From contig BFEA01000135.1 in assembly GCA_003427395.1 (NCBI GenBank), positions 1,242,450 to 1,284,837 on the forward strand: 42,388 nt of DNA. Direction: 5' to 3'. Origin of the DNA: Chara braunii (taxonomy: Eukaryota > Streptophyta > Charophyceae > Charales > Characeae). The notes beneath the pieces are model-generated. The model was not told the DNA's origin and ran no database searches. It saw only the letters and a program-made list of their open reading frames with translations. Numbering within the stretch: the stretch's first letter is position 1; each line of letters opens with the position of its first letter. Below are positions 29,711 to 41,278 of the stretch, piece by piece. Both the position numbers and the translations under genes were made by a program.

Positions 29711-30391
29711 ATGCGCTCGCCATTTTTTCGCCGATGTCTCCTCCTTGCCGCCTCTGCCTTTCCTTCTCCCTCACATCCAGGTGCAGTCTTACCTACCAGT
29801 GCACCTTCACAATCCGCTAACTCCTTGAGTTCCTTGACTGCCTCACCCTTGTGCCTGCCCTTATCCCGTCAGGTTGTTTCTGTGTTCCCGGCTGCCCCTT
29901 CGCTCCGGGCCCCAATTTGCTCAACCCGTCTTTCTTTCCGTGTTCGCATGTACTGTTTTTACCCAGTTCAAATTAGGTTTCCTTGCCCTTTGCCCGTTGA
30001 CTACTCCTTCGGTTTGCATGCCAGTTCCATGCCTGGTCAGAAACACTTACCTGGAACAAAAACAGCAATAGACTTGGGGAAAGGCTGTGGTTGCAGGCGG
30101 CTAACCTTCTCCACGGGGACAGTCATGCGCCCCGGGGCCCCAAGAGAAAGCCGAAACCTCCCCAGCCCACCCCTCCTTTTGCTCGCCATTTCCGGTTCTG
30201 AAACCTTCGAGAAACCGTTCACTGGGATATGCCGAATCCAAGAATTGCGGCCGCTTGCGGTCACTCCTCTCCTTTTACTGATTTCTGCTTCGTTGATAGT
30301 GCAAGCTGGCCTCCCCTTCCCGGTTGTCGCAAGTGACAGCTATGCCCACTGTTCGCGCGCTTTCCGTAGATACTCACACCATCCTCCGTAG
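29711..30391 (+). other. Open frame of 226 codons, not recognised
   Basis: An ATG-started frame with a hydrophobic, Arg-containing N-terminus (MRSPFFRRCLLLAASAF), rich in Ser, Pro, Leu and Arg. No domain, repeat or motif I know is visible, and the sequence is pyrimidine-rich, which keeps frames open by chance. It could be an exon with a signal-like start, but I consider a spurious frame more likely. The DNA to about 31470 is likewise unassigned. Confidence 0.15.
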
Positions 30392-31470
30392 CCTGTGGCT
30401 AGTTGTCCCGTCCTCCTCTCTCCAAAAGAGTCAGAATAACAGGCAGGTCGCCACCAGAAAACCAGCATCACCACACCGAGAGCTTCTTTCCGTCTTCTCC
30501 CTGGCATCGGCCCCGTCCCGCCCCCGTCCCTTCGTCAGCTATGGCTGACACCCCCAGCTGTCCTGCCGCGCCCACTGTACTACGTGCGAGGCCGCCACCA
30601 CCCGGTGCAGTGCATGCTCGGGTTGCCCCGCTTTGTTGCCCTACTCTCTCGGCGGTCGCTTCACACCACCCCAACGCAGGGCCGCTGCGTCGTCGGCGCT
30701 AGTGCGGTGCGGAGCTCGAACACCATGTCGCCGCGCTGTCAAGGAGACAAGACCGAGAACACCCACTGACAAGATTTGTGTCGGCCAGGAAGTGACATTC
30801 CATGCCATTTGTATGGGGGGAGGATCTTTATTCCCCTCTTTCTCTTCTTTTCCTTTTTTCCCTGCCAGGATCACTCTAGGCCCCAAAGCAGATTCATCCA
30901 AAGCCAAGAAAGTGAACAGGTAGTGTGTGCATGGATAGAATCTGTCCATGAGGCTGCACCCCAGCTTCGGTCCTCTCTTTTTCGGGGGCGCACAACCATT
31001 GGACTGAAAGTAGGTGTCAAAGAAAACGGGCGAAAAAAGAAGCAAGTTCGACAACAACAGGACCTTAGACAGCAAATCAACTTTTGTTTAAGTTTTTTCA
31101 ATGTGCAGAAGGCTGGACAACTACTAGAGAGAGTTCAGAAGTACCCACTGGGAACCTGGCAAAGCGGGATTGTAAGTGCAATGACATCTACTCTGGGAGT
31201 CAGAATCTGTTTCCAACTTCCTGGCATCAACTGGTGGCACTGGTCCTACTTGTCCCTATGGACAGGATAGAGTTCATCGACCTTTTTTGGAAACCACGGC
31301 TCATGTTTCCCTACCATTTTGTTCGGACACCGTGGCTAACCCACCGCACAATTGCAGATCGGACATACCAGATGGAAAGGGCCCACAGTGCCAGCCAAAT
31401 CATGTGTCTCACCGATTCAACTGGAATTGGCACGTGGCAAAAGTCTCTTTTGGGAAAAGAGGCCCAGACT
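30392..31470. other. Unassigned sequence
   Basis: Several overlapping frames of 60-170 codons exist on both strands, but none shows recognisable domains. No repeats shared with the rest of the window were noticed. Confidence 0.4.
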
Positions 31471-31474
31471 TTTG

Positions 31475-31550
31475 TTTTTTTTTTTACAAAAAGCGCTCCA
31501 TCTATTGGTGGGGAGCGTCTGCTGGAAAACGGGTCCAGCGTCCCTTATAC
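31475..31550 (-). mobile_element. Double-hairpin retroposon, copy 7, with A-tail
   Basis: On the minus strand GTATAAGGGACGCTGGACCC, TTTTCCAGC, CGCTCCCC and GATGGAGCG are followed within a few bases by an A-tail (T run at about 31475-31486). Both hairpin stems are intact (GCTGGA/TCCAGC and GCTCC/GGAGC). It lies downstream of LINE B on the same strand. Confidence 0.7.
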
Positions 31551-31559
31551 AGAAGAATT

Positions 31560-32469
31560 TCAGAAGAATTTCAAGAAAAGTCTGGAGAGTAGCTGATGCC
31601 AGCATTGATTGCTCTGGTTCCCAGAGGATTGACTGCGCAGATTGTTGAGGGAAAGGAAAAACCTCTTCGCCCTCTATTGGGCGCCAGATATCTACTGCTG
31701 AGGGGTTAGTTCTCCTCCTAACCCAAATTCTGCTGAGAACTGAGTTCCTCCCCGGGGGGCTCCAGGGGGGACCTCCTTATATGAGTAACCAAGTATACGA
31801 GTATATGGGAATGTATGGGGTAACGTTAGGTCGTGAGGTTGGGTATTTTCAAGATGGGATTTCTGCCAGGGAGAGAGTGTGGGGTGGGAAAGGGTCCGGA
31901 AAATCAGAGGGTGTCCTTAGCGGGAACGAAGGCTCTATGTTTGTCCAATCTTTAAAGCTCAGGCGGTAGTCTCTTAACTCTTCCAAATCCCGCTGTCCGT
32001 CTCCTTTATCCCCACTCCACTCCACCTTGGCAATCCAACCTTCTCTCTCCCCTCCTACCCAGTTTGTGCAAAATGCTGTAATTCCTCTCCTAACATCACC
32101 AATTTGTCTGAATACGTCGATTTGTGCTTTTGTTTCTAGCCATCTTTGCGTAAGTTCAAGTTGCACCTGCTGCTGAATCTGTTCTGAGATCTCTGATCTC
32201 TCTACCCTCACTTTTTCCCAGGCCAGGGTACACCTCTGCCACCAGAGTGCCCATATCACCGCCCTTCTTCCTAATTCGTACATATTTTCTACAAAGGTTG
32301 TGGCTTCCCCTACCGTCAGCCAATGCCCGGCTAGTATGGCCTGGCATGACCAGGGCCATGGGATGTCGAGGGACAAATTAGTGCGGTATCTGCCATTGCA
32401 AGGAAGCAATTTTTGTGGGCCTCTTGTCCCTTGAACCAGCGAATGGGCCCAGACTAATTGCTGGTACAA
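31560..32469 (-). mobile_element. LINE fragment B with 3-prime UTR
   Basis: The C-terminal ORF (32469-31849) is followed on the minus strand by UTR sequence homologous to that of LINE A, with shared CCTCTGGGA and AATCAATGCTGGCA near 31600-31700. The 5-prime part is cut off by A-rich sequence at about 32475-32565. No clear target duplication was found. Confidence 0.65.
31849..32469 (-). pseudogene. LINE ORF2 C-terminus, copy B
   Basis: About 206 codons. RRAVIWALWWQRCTLAWEKV, QQQVQLELTQRWLETKAQ and GGEREGWIAKVEWSGD match copy A nearly residue for residue in blocks. The zf-RVT cysteines are missing: HSLVQGTRGPQKLLPCNG runs directly into DIPWPWSCQAILAGHW, so the zinc segment present in copy A has been deleted or frameshifted. 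The end PSDFPDPFPP is shared with fragments C and D. Confidence 0.75.
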
Positions 32470-32484
32470 GAAAAAAAGGAAAGT

Positions 32485-32844
32485 TTTTGAATATCAAAAT
32501 GAGAAAGAAGTCAAAAAAAAAAAAAAAGTTAAAAAAAAAAAGAAAAAAAAAAAGAGAAAGAAGTTGGGGACCTCAGAAATGTACATGGAGAAATACTGGG
32601 GCCATTACACCAGCACTTCGCCCAGCTTGAAAAACAAATATGTGGCTCGTACCACGGCTGTAGCTCAGTTACGATGTCCACGAATTATTGATACGGACCC
32701 AAGTTTGAATCCAGATACAATCAGATGACCAGAATACAATCCATCTGAATTACCTGGGGCCAGTCAGTTCAATGATGATATGTCAAGGCCCCCGCTCTTT
32801 GAAAAAAAAAAAAGAAGCAGAGGGGGAAAAAAAAAGCGGTATGT
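32485..32844. other. A-rich and unassigned sequence
   Basis: A runs with interspersed G and T (about 32500-32565) are followed by unique sequence. TTTGAATCCAGATACAATCA (about 32703) resembles sequence bordering the TIR element near 14140. No gene. Confidence 0.45.
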
Positions 32845-33085
32845 GTACCCCATCTTTGGGGGGTCAGGGTACGAGGCCAAAATGGCCAAAATGAGAACCG
32901 TGCTGGTTCGTTTTTTTTTGGCCGCGCATGACATTTTTTGGCTCAGCTTCAGTAGTTGGGATACTTACTGGTGGTTTAAACCTGGGTAGCACGACGTATG
33001 TGTACGCGGTTTGCGCGTACACGCGTACACGTATTCCTGTATGCGACACGTACGTGCGTACACGTACTCCTGTACGTGGGAATAC

Positions 33086-33118
<33 letters not shown>

Positions 33119-33119
33119 N
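32845..33119 (+). mobile_element. GTAC-rich A-tailed repeat, copy 1
   Basis: In order the unit holds CCAAAATGAG-type sequence, GCGCATGACATTTTTTGGC, TTCAGTAGTTGGG, TGGTGGTTTAAACCTGGGTA and GCAC. A CGTACAC-rich stretch (33000-33089) and about 30 A ending in N at 33119 follow. Related copies are at 33235-33347 (distal half only) and, inverted, at 33820-34160. The A-tail suggests a retroposon. No frame is meaningful. Confidence 0.55.
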
Positions 33120-33234
33120 GAAGTGGATTTTAAACTGAAATCGTGATTGCGCCCGAGTTACCCCAGAAAACGAAACTAAAAAAAAATTGTTCTTTGCGAC
33201 GACCTATTGTTAAAAACTATGCTGCACGCCGTAC

Positions 33235-33347
33235 GTGAACACGGGTTGCGCGTACATGCGTACACGTATCCCTGAACGCGACACGTATGCGCGTACACGT
33301 ACTCCCTTCCGTGGGAAAAGGTAAAAAAAAAAAAAAAAAAAAAAAAA
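33235..33347 (+). repeat. GTAC-rich A-tailed repeat, copy 2 (partial)
   Basis: GTTGCGCGTACATGCGTACA, CGTATCCCTGAACGCGACAC and GTACTCCC align with 33008-33085, again followed by an A run (about 33323-33347). It is about 240 bp downstream of copy 1. Confidence 0.65.
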
Positions 33348-33819
33348 ATCGGAAAAATCTAAACGAAACGTATGTTATGCACAAGGATATTTCAAATAAC
33401 TTTTGCCTGAGACTCATTGCAAAATTCTGTACCAAACTCGAGTTAAAAATCAAAGACACAAAAAAAAAATAAATGGAAAAAAAAATAAAAAAATTAGGAA
33501 AAAAACAGAAAAAATAAAAACAAACTTCTGGAACAAATATATGTTATGCAGAAACATGATACAAACAACTTTTGCCTGGGAGTCATCCCCGAATTCCCAA
33601 TCAAACTCGAGTAAGAAATTAAAAACTAAAAAAAAAAGTAATATTATCATAATAATTTAAAATTTATTTAAAATACATATTTTTATATTATTCTTTTAAA
33701 GTTTTCTTCAAGGTTTTGGATTTTTAAATCAAGCTTGGTTGGGAATTCGGGTATGACTCCCAGGCAAAAGTTGTTGATATCATGATTCTGCACAACACAA
33801 TTCTTTTCAGATTTTTTCG
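33348..33819. other. AT-rich sequence with an inverted pair of segments
   Basis: TTTTGCCTG(A/G)GA(C/G)TCAT with GGGAATTC neighbours occurs at about 33402 and 33569 on the plus strand, and inverted (CAGGCAAAAG) at about 33763. A similar stretch lies at 39016. These appear to be fragments of one AT-rich repeat. No gene was seen. Confidence 0.45.
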
Positions 33820-34160
33820 ATTGCTTTTTTTTTTTTTTTTTTTTTTTATGTATGCGTACGTGCGATTTCGGGTTCGTACGCGTACGCTGGAGTACGTACG
33901 CGTACGGGGTGCTACCCAGGTTTAAACCACCAACCACCATTACCTTGCCCACCTATTGAAGCTGAGCCTGAAAATGGCAAAATGCTCTGCACGAGCAAAA
34001 ACAAAAATGAACCGGAGCGGGCCTCATTTTGGCTGGCAATGTGAGTCATTTTTGTACCTCACCTCGCTATTGAAGCCAAACCTAAAAATGCCATGCGTGC
34101 CAAAGAACAACGATGAGGGGCGGGCCTCATTTTGGCTGGCGCCACCAGCCATTTCGTTAC
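33820..34160 (-). mobile_element. GTAC-rich A-tailed repeat, copy 3 (inverted)
   Basis: On the minus strand TGGTGGTTTAAACCTGGGTA and GCAC lead into GTACGCGTAC-rich sequence and an A-tail (T run at about 33825-33847), the order seen in copy 1. The upstream part is internally duplicated: ATTGAAGC followed by CCT(G/A)AAAATG occurs at about 33955 and 34070, and GGGCCTCATTTTGGCTGGC at about 34018 and 34124. Confidence 0.6.
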
Positions 34161-36360
34161 GGCATCCCGACCCACGAAAGTTGTGGTCATATACGAGCCG
34201 CGTATTTGTTTTTTTATGCGGGGAAAGGTACTGGTGGTTTGAGTTGGAAACTGCGTCCAACATCCCCGTACTAGGTCTTCCACTTATGGTAGGTTAAGCC
34301 TCTTTGCCCTTTGAAAGGGCACGGAGAAGAACACTTTTACCAAGCCACGCCTGGCTGCCAGTCCCAGTGTCGAAGTTCAAAGGGTCCACCAAAAGGTCAT
34401 GATGGAGGAAGGCATCCTAATAGATTCGGAACATCACTCTGTGGCAAGCGAGCTTACATGCATGAATGGGTTTCTAAGCCACTTCCTTTTTTGGGGTGTT
34501 TCTTCGATGGTCGGGTTCAAACTAATCCAGTTCCAGTTCCTCTACGCGGTCAAGATCGCATTCCCGCCAAATGATCACGTTGGGTTCAAGTTGTCTTGAT
34601 TAATATCAGACAATATGGGGTGTAACTTTGGTTTTCCGAGCCGAGCGCTATTCCCAGGGCTTGTCCTTAACGGGCTACGATGGAGATAGATCGGTTGATC
34701 CTCACCCTTCATTTTTGCAGTTTTTGAAATTGTCCTTCTAGTTTGTTGTGATTTTCACTTAATAGGATTTACTCGCGCCTTAGCGAGTGCTGCCGTAATT
34801 CGTTTTCTTCCAGGTTCTTCGATTTTCGAAGATCATGGGTGCCTGATGAGATACAGTGAATCCGTTCTTTGTGCAGGTAAATTTTAGAGACGTCCCAACA
34901 AGCCCTGTGAATTTCTGGTGGATAGATAATAGGATAGGGATCGATGTAGGAATTCGCACGCCTTCGCATTCGTCCACGAAATTTTCTTTCGAACTTTTCA
35001 ATTCAATTCGCTTAACTGTTTTCAAATTGGTGCCTTTTTTTTTTGCGCACGAATGTATCCCTTTGCGCCGCGCTTTCACATTCAATCTTTCCTCGCTTCC
35101 GTAACCCCTTTCTTCACGTCATCATCGACAAACTGTAATTGCCCTCTTCTCCTTCCATTCGTGCTTTTTCTTTTTTCTTGATCCTATTGAATCTTTATCT
35201 TGCTTCATGCCCCTTCCTGTAACCTCATTTCCCGGCTTCGTCTACATGAGAGAGGACCCTGTTAATCCCCCAACTTCACCCCACAAGTAATCGTAGAAAT
35301 TGAACGATAACGTGTAAGGAGGCTTTGAAGTTTGAACACCTCACTCTGGAAACCGATTGGTTACAAAGTGTTATGAACGGATAAAAATGGCCCTATCACA
35401 TGCTCCCCTTTCTTTTCTCCTCCCCCTCTCCTCCGAGTCCCCCTCATCACTACCCTTCCTCCATCTTTTTCGCAACTATAAATTATGCAAGCGTATCATT
35501 TTTGTTATCTCTCGCAATGCATCTGCGAACTCTGTTGGAGTAGTGGCTGGATGAGGTGGTGATCAACAAATCGAAAAATCCTGAGTCATGACGAGTGGAC
35601 TGCAACTTTGCGGGATTGCGTGTTGGATCGCTACGACGGACTGCAGGATATGGGCGATATCCACGTAGTAGTAGAGTGGACGGGGTGACGATTGCTGTAG
35701 TTTAGCGCTGAGTACATGGTGATTGGGATCGTCAGTACTCGAGTGAGGTGTATTGATGGTTGGTTGGTTGGCCTGAGGCCATAGCTCGAGAATGAGAAAC
35801 TTTGTTTTTTATCCTCTTCCTCCTTTTTTTTAATTCAGGGTGAAGTTGCATGGAAAAATGTCAGTTTCTTTCTTGAAATAAATTTGTATATTTTATATCT
35901 TGCTCCCGTTTAATGCAAGCATGAGTGAAATGGTGATTGTGTGTGCACGACTCACAGTGGTTGAGTGTATGTAACTGTGTGGAATCATCTACGAGTCTTG
36001 CTCTCTCGTTCTTAGGATCGCGTTGATGAAGGTTGCCTAGTCGGATGAATGATTTCATAGGATGTTTATGTGTTTTCTGTCTTTTGCGGATCTTTTTGAA
36101 ACGAAGGAATGAATGTGGTAGTGATGGATGAATATATGGTGTTTACTATTTTTTTTATTGTCTCTTAGTTTTTACCTTTTCTCGAGGAAATCCTCCACGC
36201 CCTGAATCATTGGAGTCATAACTCCCCTATTATAATTTTCAACTTGCAGGAAGGGTTGTAACAAATATATTATTCTCCGACGGAACAAGGACGCAAAACA
36301 CTCTAGTCCACAAGCGTCGTCGTTGTCATCCTTTCCTTCCTTTTGTTTGCGAGCGTGAGC
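34161..36360. other. Long unassigned stretch
   Basis: About 2.2 kb without recognisable coding domains or shared repeats beyond TGGTGGTTTGAGTTGG at 34222, which echoes the GTAC-rich family. Composition becomes T-rich from about 34700. It might be intron or intergenic host DNA. I see no splice pattern or conserved exon that would decide this. Confidence 0.4.
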
Positions 36361-37196
36361 AAAACTCACGCATTATTGAAGGGTTTTAGAAAAAGCATCC
36401 CTTTAATGTTGCTTAACTCGCTAAGAATTTTTGTTTTCTCCTCACTTGAAAGAATGAGGCTCTTCGAATGCTAAGTTGTAAACTGTTTGTAGGGATATTT
36501 CTTATTTCTATTGATTTTAAATTTTATTTTTTTCTCATGACAATGGTATGCTTAGTTTAGATTGTTGATGAATAATTGGATGAAGTAGCTATCTTTGTTG
36601 CTGCTCCTTGAAATTTATCCCCGTTTTTGTCCTTTTAAAAAACGAAACTCGCGCAATTATATTGAAGGGTTTTGGAAAGAGCATCCCTTTAAAGTTGCTT
36701 AACTCGTAAATAACTTTGGTCTTCTCCTCACTTGAAAGAGTGAGGCCCTTCGAATGTTAGCTTGTAGACTGTCTATAGGGATATTTCTTATTTCTATTGA
36801 TTTTTCAATTTGTTCTCATGGTATGCTTAGTTTAGATTATTGGTGAATAATTGGATACATTAGCTATCTTTGTTGCTGCTCCTTGAAATTTGTCCCCGTT
36901 TTTCTCCTTTTAAAAAACTAAACTCGAGCATTATTGAAAGGTTTTGGAAAGAGCATCCCTTTAAAGTTGCTTAACTCGCAAAGAACTTTGGTCTTCTCCT
37001 TGCTTGAAAGAATGAGGCCATTTGAAAGCTAACTTGTAGACTACCTATAGGGATATTTCTTATTTCTATTGATTTTTAATTTTTTTCTCATGACAACGGT
37101 ATAATTAGTCTAGATTGTTGGTGAATAACTGGATGCAGTAGCTATCTTTGTTGCTGACCTTTGAGATTTGTCCCCGTTTTTGTCCTTTTAGAAAAC
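36361..37196 (+). repeat. Tandem triplication, unit ~280 bp
   Basis: Three units start at about 36361, 36644 and 36919 with AAACTC(A/G)(C/A)GC...ATTGAAGGGTTTT. Each contains AGCATCCCTTTAA, GTTGCTTAACTCG, CTTCTCCT(C/T)(A/G)CTTGAAAG, TAGGGATATTTCTTATTTCT and GTCCCCGTTTTT in the same order. Divergence is modest and mostly single substitutions plus small indels. No frame spans a unit. It is an AT-rich satellite-like triplication of unknown role. Confidence 0.9.
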
Positions 37197-38196
37197 TAGT
37201 GATTGTCGCTTTGAAAAAAAAAATCCTGAACTTATCTGTTTATTTCCTGGATAATCCCCCTTTGTAAAGGAACACGGGCATAAAAGTCACATCGTATTTC
37301 TTTATGTCCTCTACGAAGGTGATTCTCGAAGTTAACGGGGGTTGATCGCCTTGTTTTGGGGATGGTGGATGCATGTGTGTCGGATATTTAGACTGAACCA
37401 GTTGAACCTTCATGGCCTCGGCTTCTCGAACATTCCCGCTCACGACCTTTCTCGTTCAACAAGGACGGAAAACGTGTCTGTGAGTGAGATGTGCATGAAG
37501 TTGTACACAAAATTGGCGACCTTTATCATTTCTCATCAAAATCACGATGTTCCCTGTTCATCAACTTAGGTTTTGTGATTACTGATACTCATTTTCCTCC
37601 CTATTCCGTTTTGCTTCCCTTTAACGAGTTGATTGTCATCTCGTAGCCGACAATTGCTTTTCATTGGCCTCACACTTTGTACAGTGATTATCATCATATT
37701 GAATGCTTCAAAGTCCACATGACAAAAATGAATTCAAGGAGAAAGTAGTGAGATTGTGACCCTCCGACTTTGATTCTGAGCTCTGCGAGGAATGTCACCG
37801 AAAGCTCGAGCAAAAATAAGATCCCATGTGAGTTCCCGCTCCCTTTCGACACAAAATAATGTAGTCGTTGCAAGTAATTCTCTTTCGCCTTTCCCGCCTT
37901 ACTCGTCACTCCATATCTGGGACCACATGAAAGATTTCAATTATGTCTGGGTCTCCACACTTAATTTCTCAAAAATCCTTGGCACACCTCATGCCCGCTT
38001 TCGAGGCCTTTTTTTCACGTTTTAGTCACTCCGATACCATGAATCCCCCATGGCTGTGGTCGCCGTAGTCACAACCACGGCTTGCAGTCATGGACGCGAT
38101 CTCGCGGTCATGATTGCAGCCGTAAAGACTTTCGCGGTCGCGTGGCGGCTAGAGGGGGGGGGAAACAATAAAAAAAAATAAAATTAAAAAATCTTC

Positions 38197-38230
<34 letters not shown>

Positions 38231-38414
38231 GTCCTAAGTATTATTTGGGTATGATGAGACGATGGGCAACAACTCTACAGAGCATAGACTTTGACATTTG
38301 GCATTGAAAGCACGAGAAGCACGGAAACGCCGACGGATTGACACATTCCGCATCAGTCTTCCAAAGTGTTTGTGAGTGAGGAGGTGACACCTTGGAATGA
38401 TCTAGAGTCGAAAA
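37197..38414. other. Unassigned sequence with a small palindrome and (TGAT)n
   Basis: TTGCAGTCATG (about 38091) and CATGATTGCAG (about 38119) are largely complementary around CGCGATCTCGCG. A short ATTG/GATT tetranucleotide array lies at about 38198-38228. No gene. Confidence 0.45.
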
Positions 38415-39156
38415 GTGGGCCAGAGGACGGGAAAGTGGAGATCCTGCTTACCAGGCGTGAGCCTTGGCTATCCTCTCTCTCCTTCCTTTGCTTTCTTTGC
38501 CTCCTCTGAATTCCCATACCCCTCCTTATCCACTAACCAGAGTTGGCAACCAGGATTTCTAGGAATACCTGTACCCAATGTAACTGCACCCTCTTTGAAA
38601 ACCAACCACTGCACCTATACCCACAATATATCTGGCCTACCGGACCCTTACCCATCTCTACCTGCTCCAAAAGAAAAGGACGTGTACCCATACTTGGCGT
38701 ACATGAACCTCTTCAGACTGTAACTGCCCATACCTTCCCATGAACATTTTTTTTTCAAAACTACATATGGTCACCTGAACCCAAACTGTTTGTTAACCAC
38801 CCGTACCCTACGCAGCCTAGTTTTTCTTTACCCGTACCGACGTAGCACCGTGTTAATCTTCGGAGGCGAAAGCGAACATGTTCGCCCGAACATGAACAAG
38901 CCCCCAAAACCCTCCGAACGCGAACATAAAAAATATTAAAAAACAAAACAAAACAAAAGTACTTGGAAAAATCTGAAAAAAAAATGTGCTATGTAAAATA
39001 ATAATACAAGCAACTTTTGCCTTGGAGTCATGTTCAAATTTGTAGCCAATCATGAGTTAAATTACAAAACAAATTATGTTCGCGAGCTGTTCGCACGAAC
39101 GTACGACGTTTGTGTGAACGTGAAGGGACGCGAACACGTTTGCTGTGCTACGCAGA
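38415..39156. other. Unassigned, GTACCC-rich sequence
   Basis: Scattered CCTGTACCC, ACCCGTACC and similar blocks occur at 38560-38850 and again at 39770-40060. A 102-codon frame at 38415 is probably a by-product. At about 39000-39060, CAAGCAACTTTTGCCTTGGA and GTCAT echo the AT-rich repeat at 33402 and 33569. Confidence 0.4.
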
Positions 39157-39250
39157 CCCGTACCCACCCACAATTGTATGCACCCACCTGTACCCACCCA
39201 CAATTGTATGCACCCACCCGTACCCACCCATAATTGTATGCACCCACCCG
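39157..39250 (+). repeat. 30-bp minisatellite
   Basis: About three units of CACCCACCCGTACCCACCCA and (C/T)AATTGTATG with an exact 30-bp period. The in-frame period yields 10-residue repeats in both directions, which I treat as non-genic. Confidence 0.92.
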
Positions 39251-39435
39251 TAACCAGCCGCGCCTGTCTCCTGAGTCTTGACGCCTGCTGCGGTTGTTGA
39301 TCACACATGTGATGCTCACCATGGAAGCTATAGAGGATGAACAAATACGGGAGGAGGACAACAGGTGGGGACGTGAAAAATGGGCAGAGACTTCGGGGAG
39401 TAGTTAGAAGAGGGAATAGAATAGGTGGGAGGCAA

Positions 39436-39558
39436 TGGGCCTCGCTCCACTACTCACGAAATGTTGAAAATGAGAACGAGTCTTCCGCTGGAGTATGGGA
39501 ACATAAATTGCCTTTTTGTTTCCTTCTTTGCATTTCATGAGTAGTGGAGCGAGGCCCA
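39436..39558. mobile_element. Short MITE, GGGCCTC family, copy 2
   Basis: The 28-bp ends TGGGCCTCGCTCCACTACTC ACGAAATG (39436) and CATTTCATGAGTAGTGGAGC GAGGCCCA (ending 39558) are complementary except at one position. The interior is about 67 bp with no coding capacity. The outer GGGCCTCGC and CACTACTC are shared with the TIRs at 15138-15630. Confidence 0.75.
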
Positions 39559-40464
39559 CTTGAAAGGCCCAACTCCAAGTCAAGAAACTTTTGGAATTTC
39601 AACAATGCAGCAGCCCGGTGGCAGGGGAAAAAAAAATTGGTTGTTTGGGACTTTCGACGAGGCAGTGGGAGAAAAACATTTGGGCCTATAATTTGTGGTG
39701 GCGGGAGAGGGAGGCGTAGGGAGAGGGATGGTTGGGCTGGGGAATTGGGGGGTTGGGGGGAGGTACCAGGTATTCCACGGGTACCCGATACGGACCTCTA
39801 CCCGCTCGTACCCATACGAGTTTTTTTTGCTGCCCCATTCTGTTTTTCTTTTTGGCCACCCATACCAGGGTTTCCCCTTCCCCCTTGCACCAATCTGCCC
39901 CTACCCGCCCATGATCTCCAAAAGGCCAATTGTGCCTGCCCTTTCAACGACCACTATCTTTTTTGCCTGCTCATACCCAACTCCCCCTTCAGAAGGGGTA
40001 CCCAGCCCCACCCGTATCCTGGCGGTTACAGTTGGGTACGGCCGGGTACGGGCAATGGTTACCCGGTTGCCCTCTCTGCGGCTAACCTTCCCGATAAATT
40101 TTGTTTCTTCAGCACATGAATTTCACGTGTCTATGACGTCGATTACTACCTTATATAAGTGATGACTTGGTGATGATTTTAATTAGCCATAATAGTTGAC
40201 CTAAATCTCTATTCTTATTGCCTCTCCCCCTCATGGTGCTGTGAAGGTCTTGTTAGTGGATGATGAGGGTTTCGGAACATGAATTCCATTTAAGCCGCGA
40301 TGAGCAGTTAATCCCCTTGGTTGAGGGCAATCAATGCTGCTCATCAGATAATAGAGTGTGCCCGCGTGCTGCTTCGGTTGATCATGCATGCATTCTGTGG
40401 GATGGACACGTGGCGTGTTGACATGAATTCGGGTGTTTTCAGAACACCTGGCTATAAATGTTGA
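39559..40464. other. Unassigned sequence, G-rich then GTACCC-rich
   Basis: The 39690-39770 stretch is G-rich. ACCCG-type blocks follow to about 40070. Frames of up to 190 codons here are low-complexity (Pro, Gly, Arg). Nothing is recognised between 40080 and 40464. Confidence 0.4.
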
Positions 40465-40613
40465 GGGACGCTGTACCCGATTTCCAGCAGGTGCCGCTCC
40501 CCACCAATAGATGGAGCCTCCCCGAGCATACTAGTGGTGTCTGCTCTTATCAGCACCCCTAGCATTCACTCGGGTTGTTTTCTCAACAACAACAAAAAAA
40601 AAAAAAAAAAAAA
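40465..40613 (+). mobile_element. Double-hairpin retroposon, copy 8, with A-tail
   Basis: The motif at 40465-40517 (GGGACGCTGTACCC, TTTCCAGC, GCTCCCC, GATGGAGC) is followed by GTCTGCTCTTATCAGCACCC, CACTCGGGTTGTTTTCTCAA and about 24 A. The first stem has one mismatch (GCTGTA versus TCCAGC); the second is intact. The CTGCTCTTATCAGCACCC segment recurs at 12712 on the minus strand. Confidence 0.7.
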
Positions 40614-41278
40614 AGAGACTGGCTTCGCTGCCTGGGCAGACTGTGGTCACTATGCCAAGTGTGTCAATCATGCTCACGGAGCTGACAATAAGGATTGAGA
40701 GTGTCTGTTGTGTAGAAAAGAGAAGCTTTGTTACATCTTCGACGGCACACGGGCCCTAGCGGACCCGACTTAGGGCCGAGGGGAAACAGTAGGGCCTAAA
40801 GGCCCAGACTTGGGGGTACAGCAGGCCGAAAGGCCACATTTTGGACCAGACCGACAGGCAGGCCCAAACGATATTCTCGTTTTGGGCCTGGCGGCGCTTT
40901 TGAGGCTGCCGCCCGCCGATCCGACCTGAATCGTCGATCTTGACGGTTCAGATCACGGCCAGGCCTCGCAGCATTGAGGCCGGCCTCTGCCCCACCGGTA
41001 CTTAGTACCGGCCGGCCTCACTTCGAGGCATCGAGCAACTGGACGCTGCGGTAGCGCCAGTTCGTTTCGGTTACAGCAGAGCAGTAACGCTGCACTATTC
41101 TCAGCGCAAGCTCGGAGGTGCCGCAGCAGCAGCAGCGAGCGAGGAGCCAGACAGCGGACAGCCATAGCCGACTTCGGCTCCAGGCAGTTGCAGCAGACCA
41201 GGTACTCGGGGGTGAGGTCGTCTCCGCCCTCCACAGTCCCTGGTTCCCCTCCTCCTCACCTCTCTCCTCCTCTGTTCT
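40614..41278. other. GC-rich unassigned sequence
   Basis: GGCC-rich sequence from about 40745 includes GGCCCAAACGA facing TCGTTTTGGGCC (40862-40890) and several GGCC blocks. No RNA or protein gene was identified. Confidence 0.4.

Noticed and set aside
29711-30391. Host secreted-protein gene.
   Set aside because: The hydrophobic start is suggestive, but composition is low-complexity, no cysteine or domain pattern is recognisable, and no flanking exons were found. Kept only as a low-confidence frame.
39544-40119. 191-codon plus-strand frame.
   Set aside because: It starts inside a MITE arm and runs through G-rich and GTACCC-rich sequence; no recognisable domain or plausible start context.
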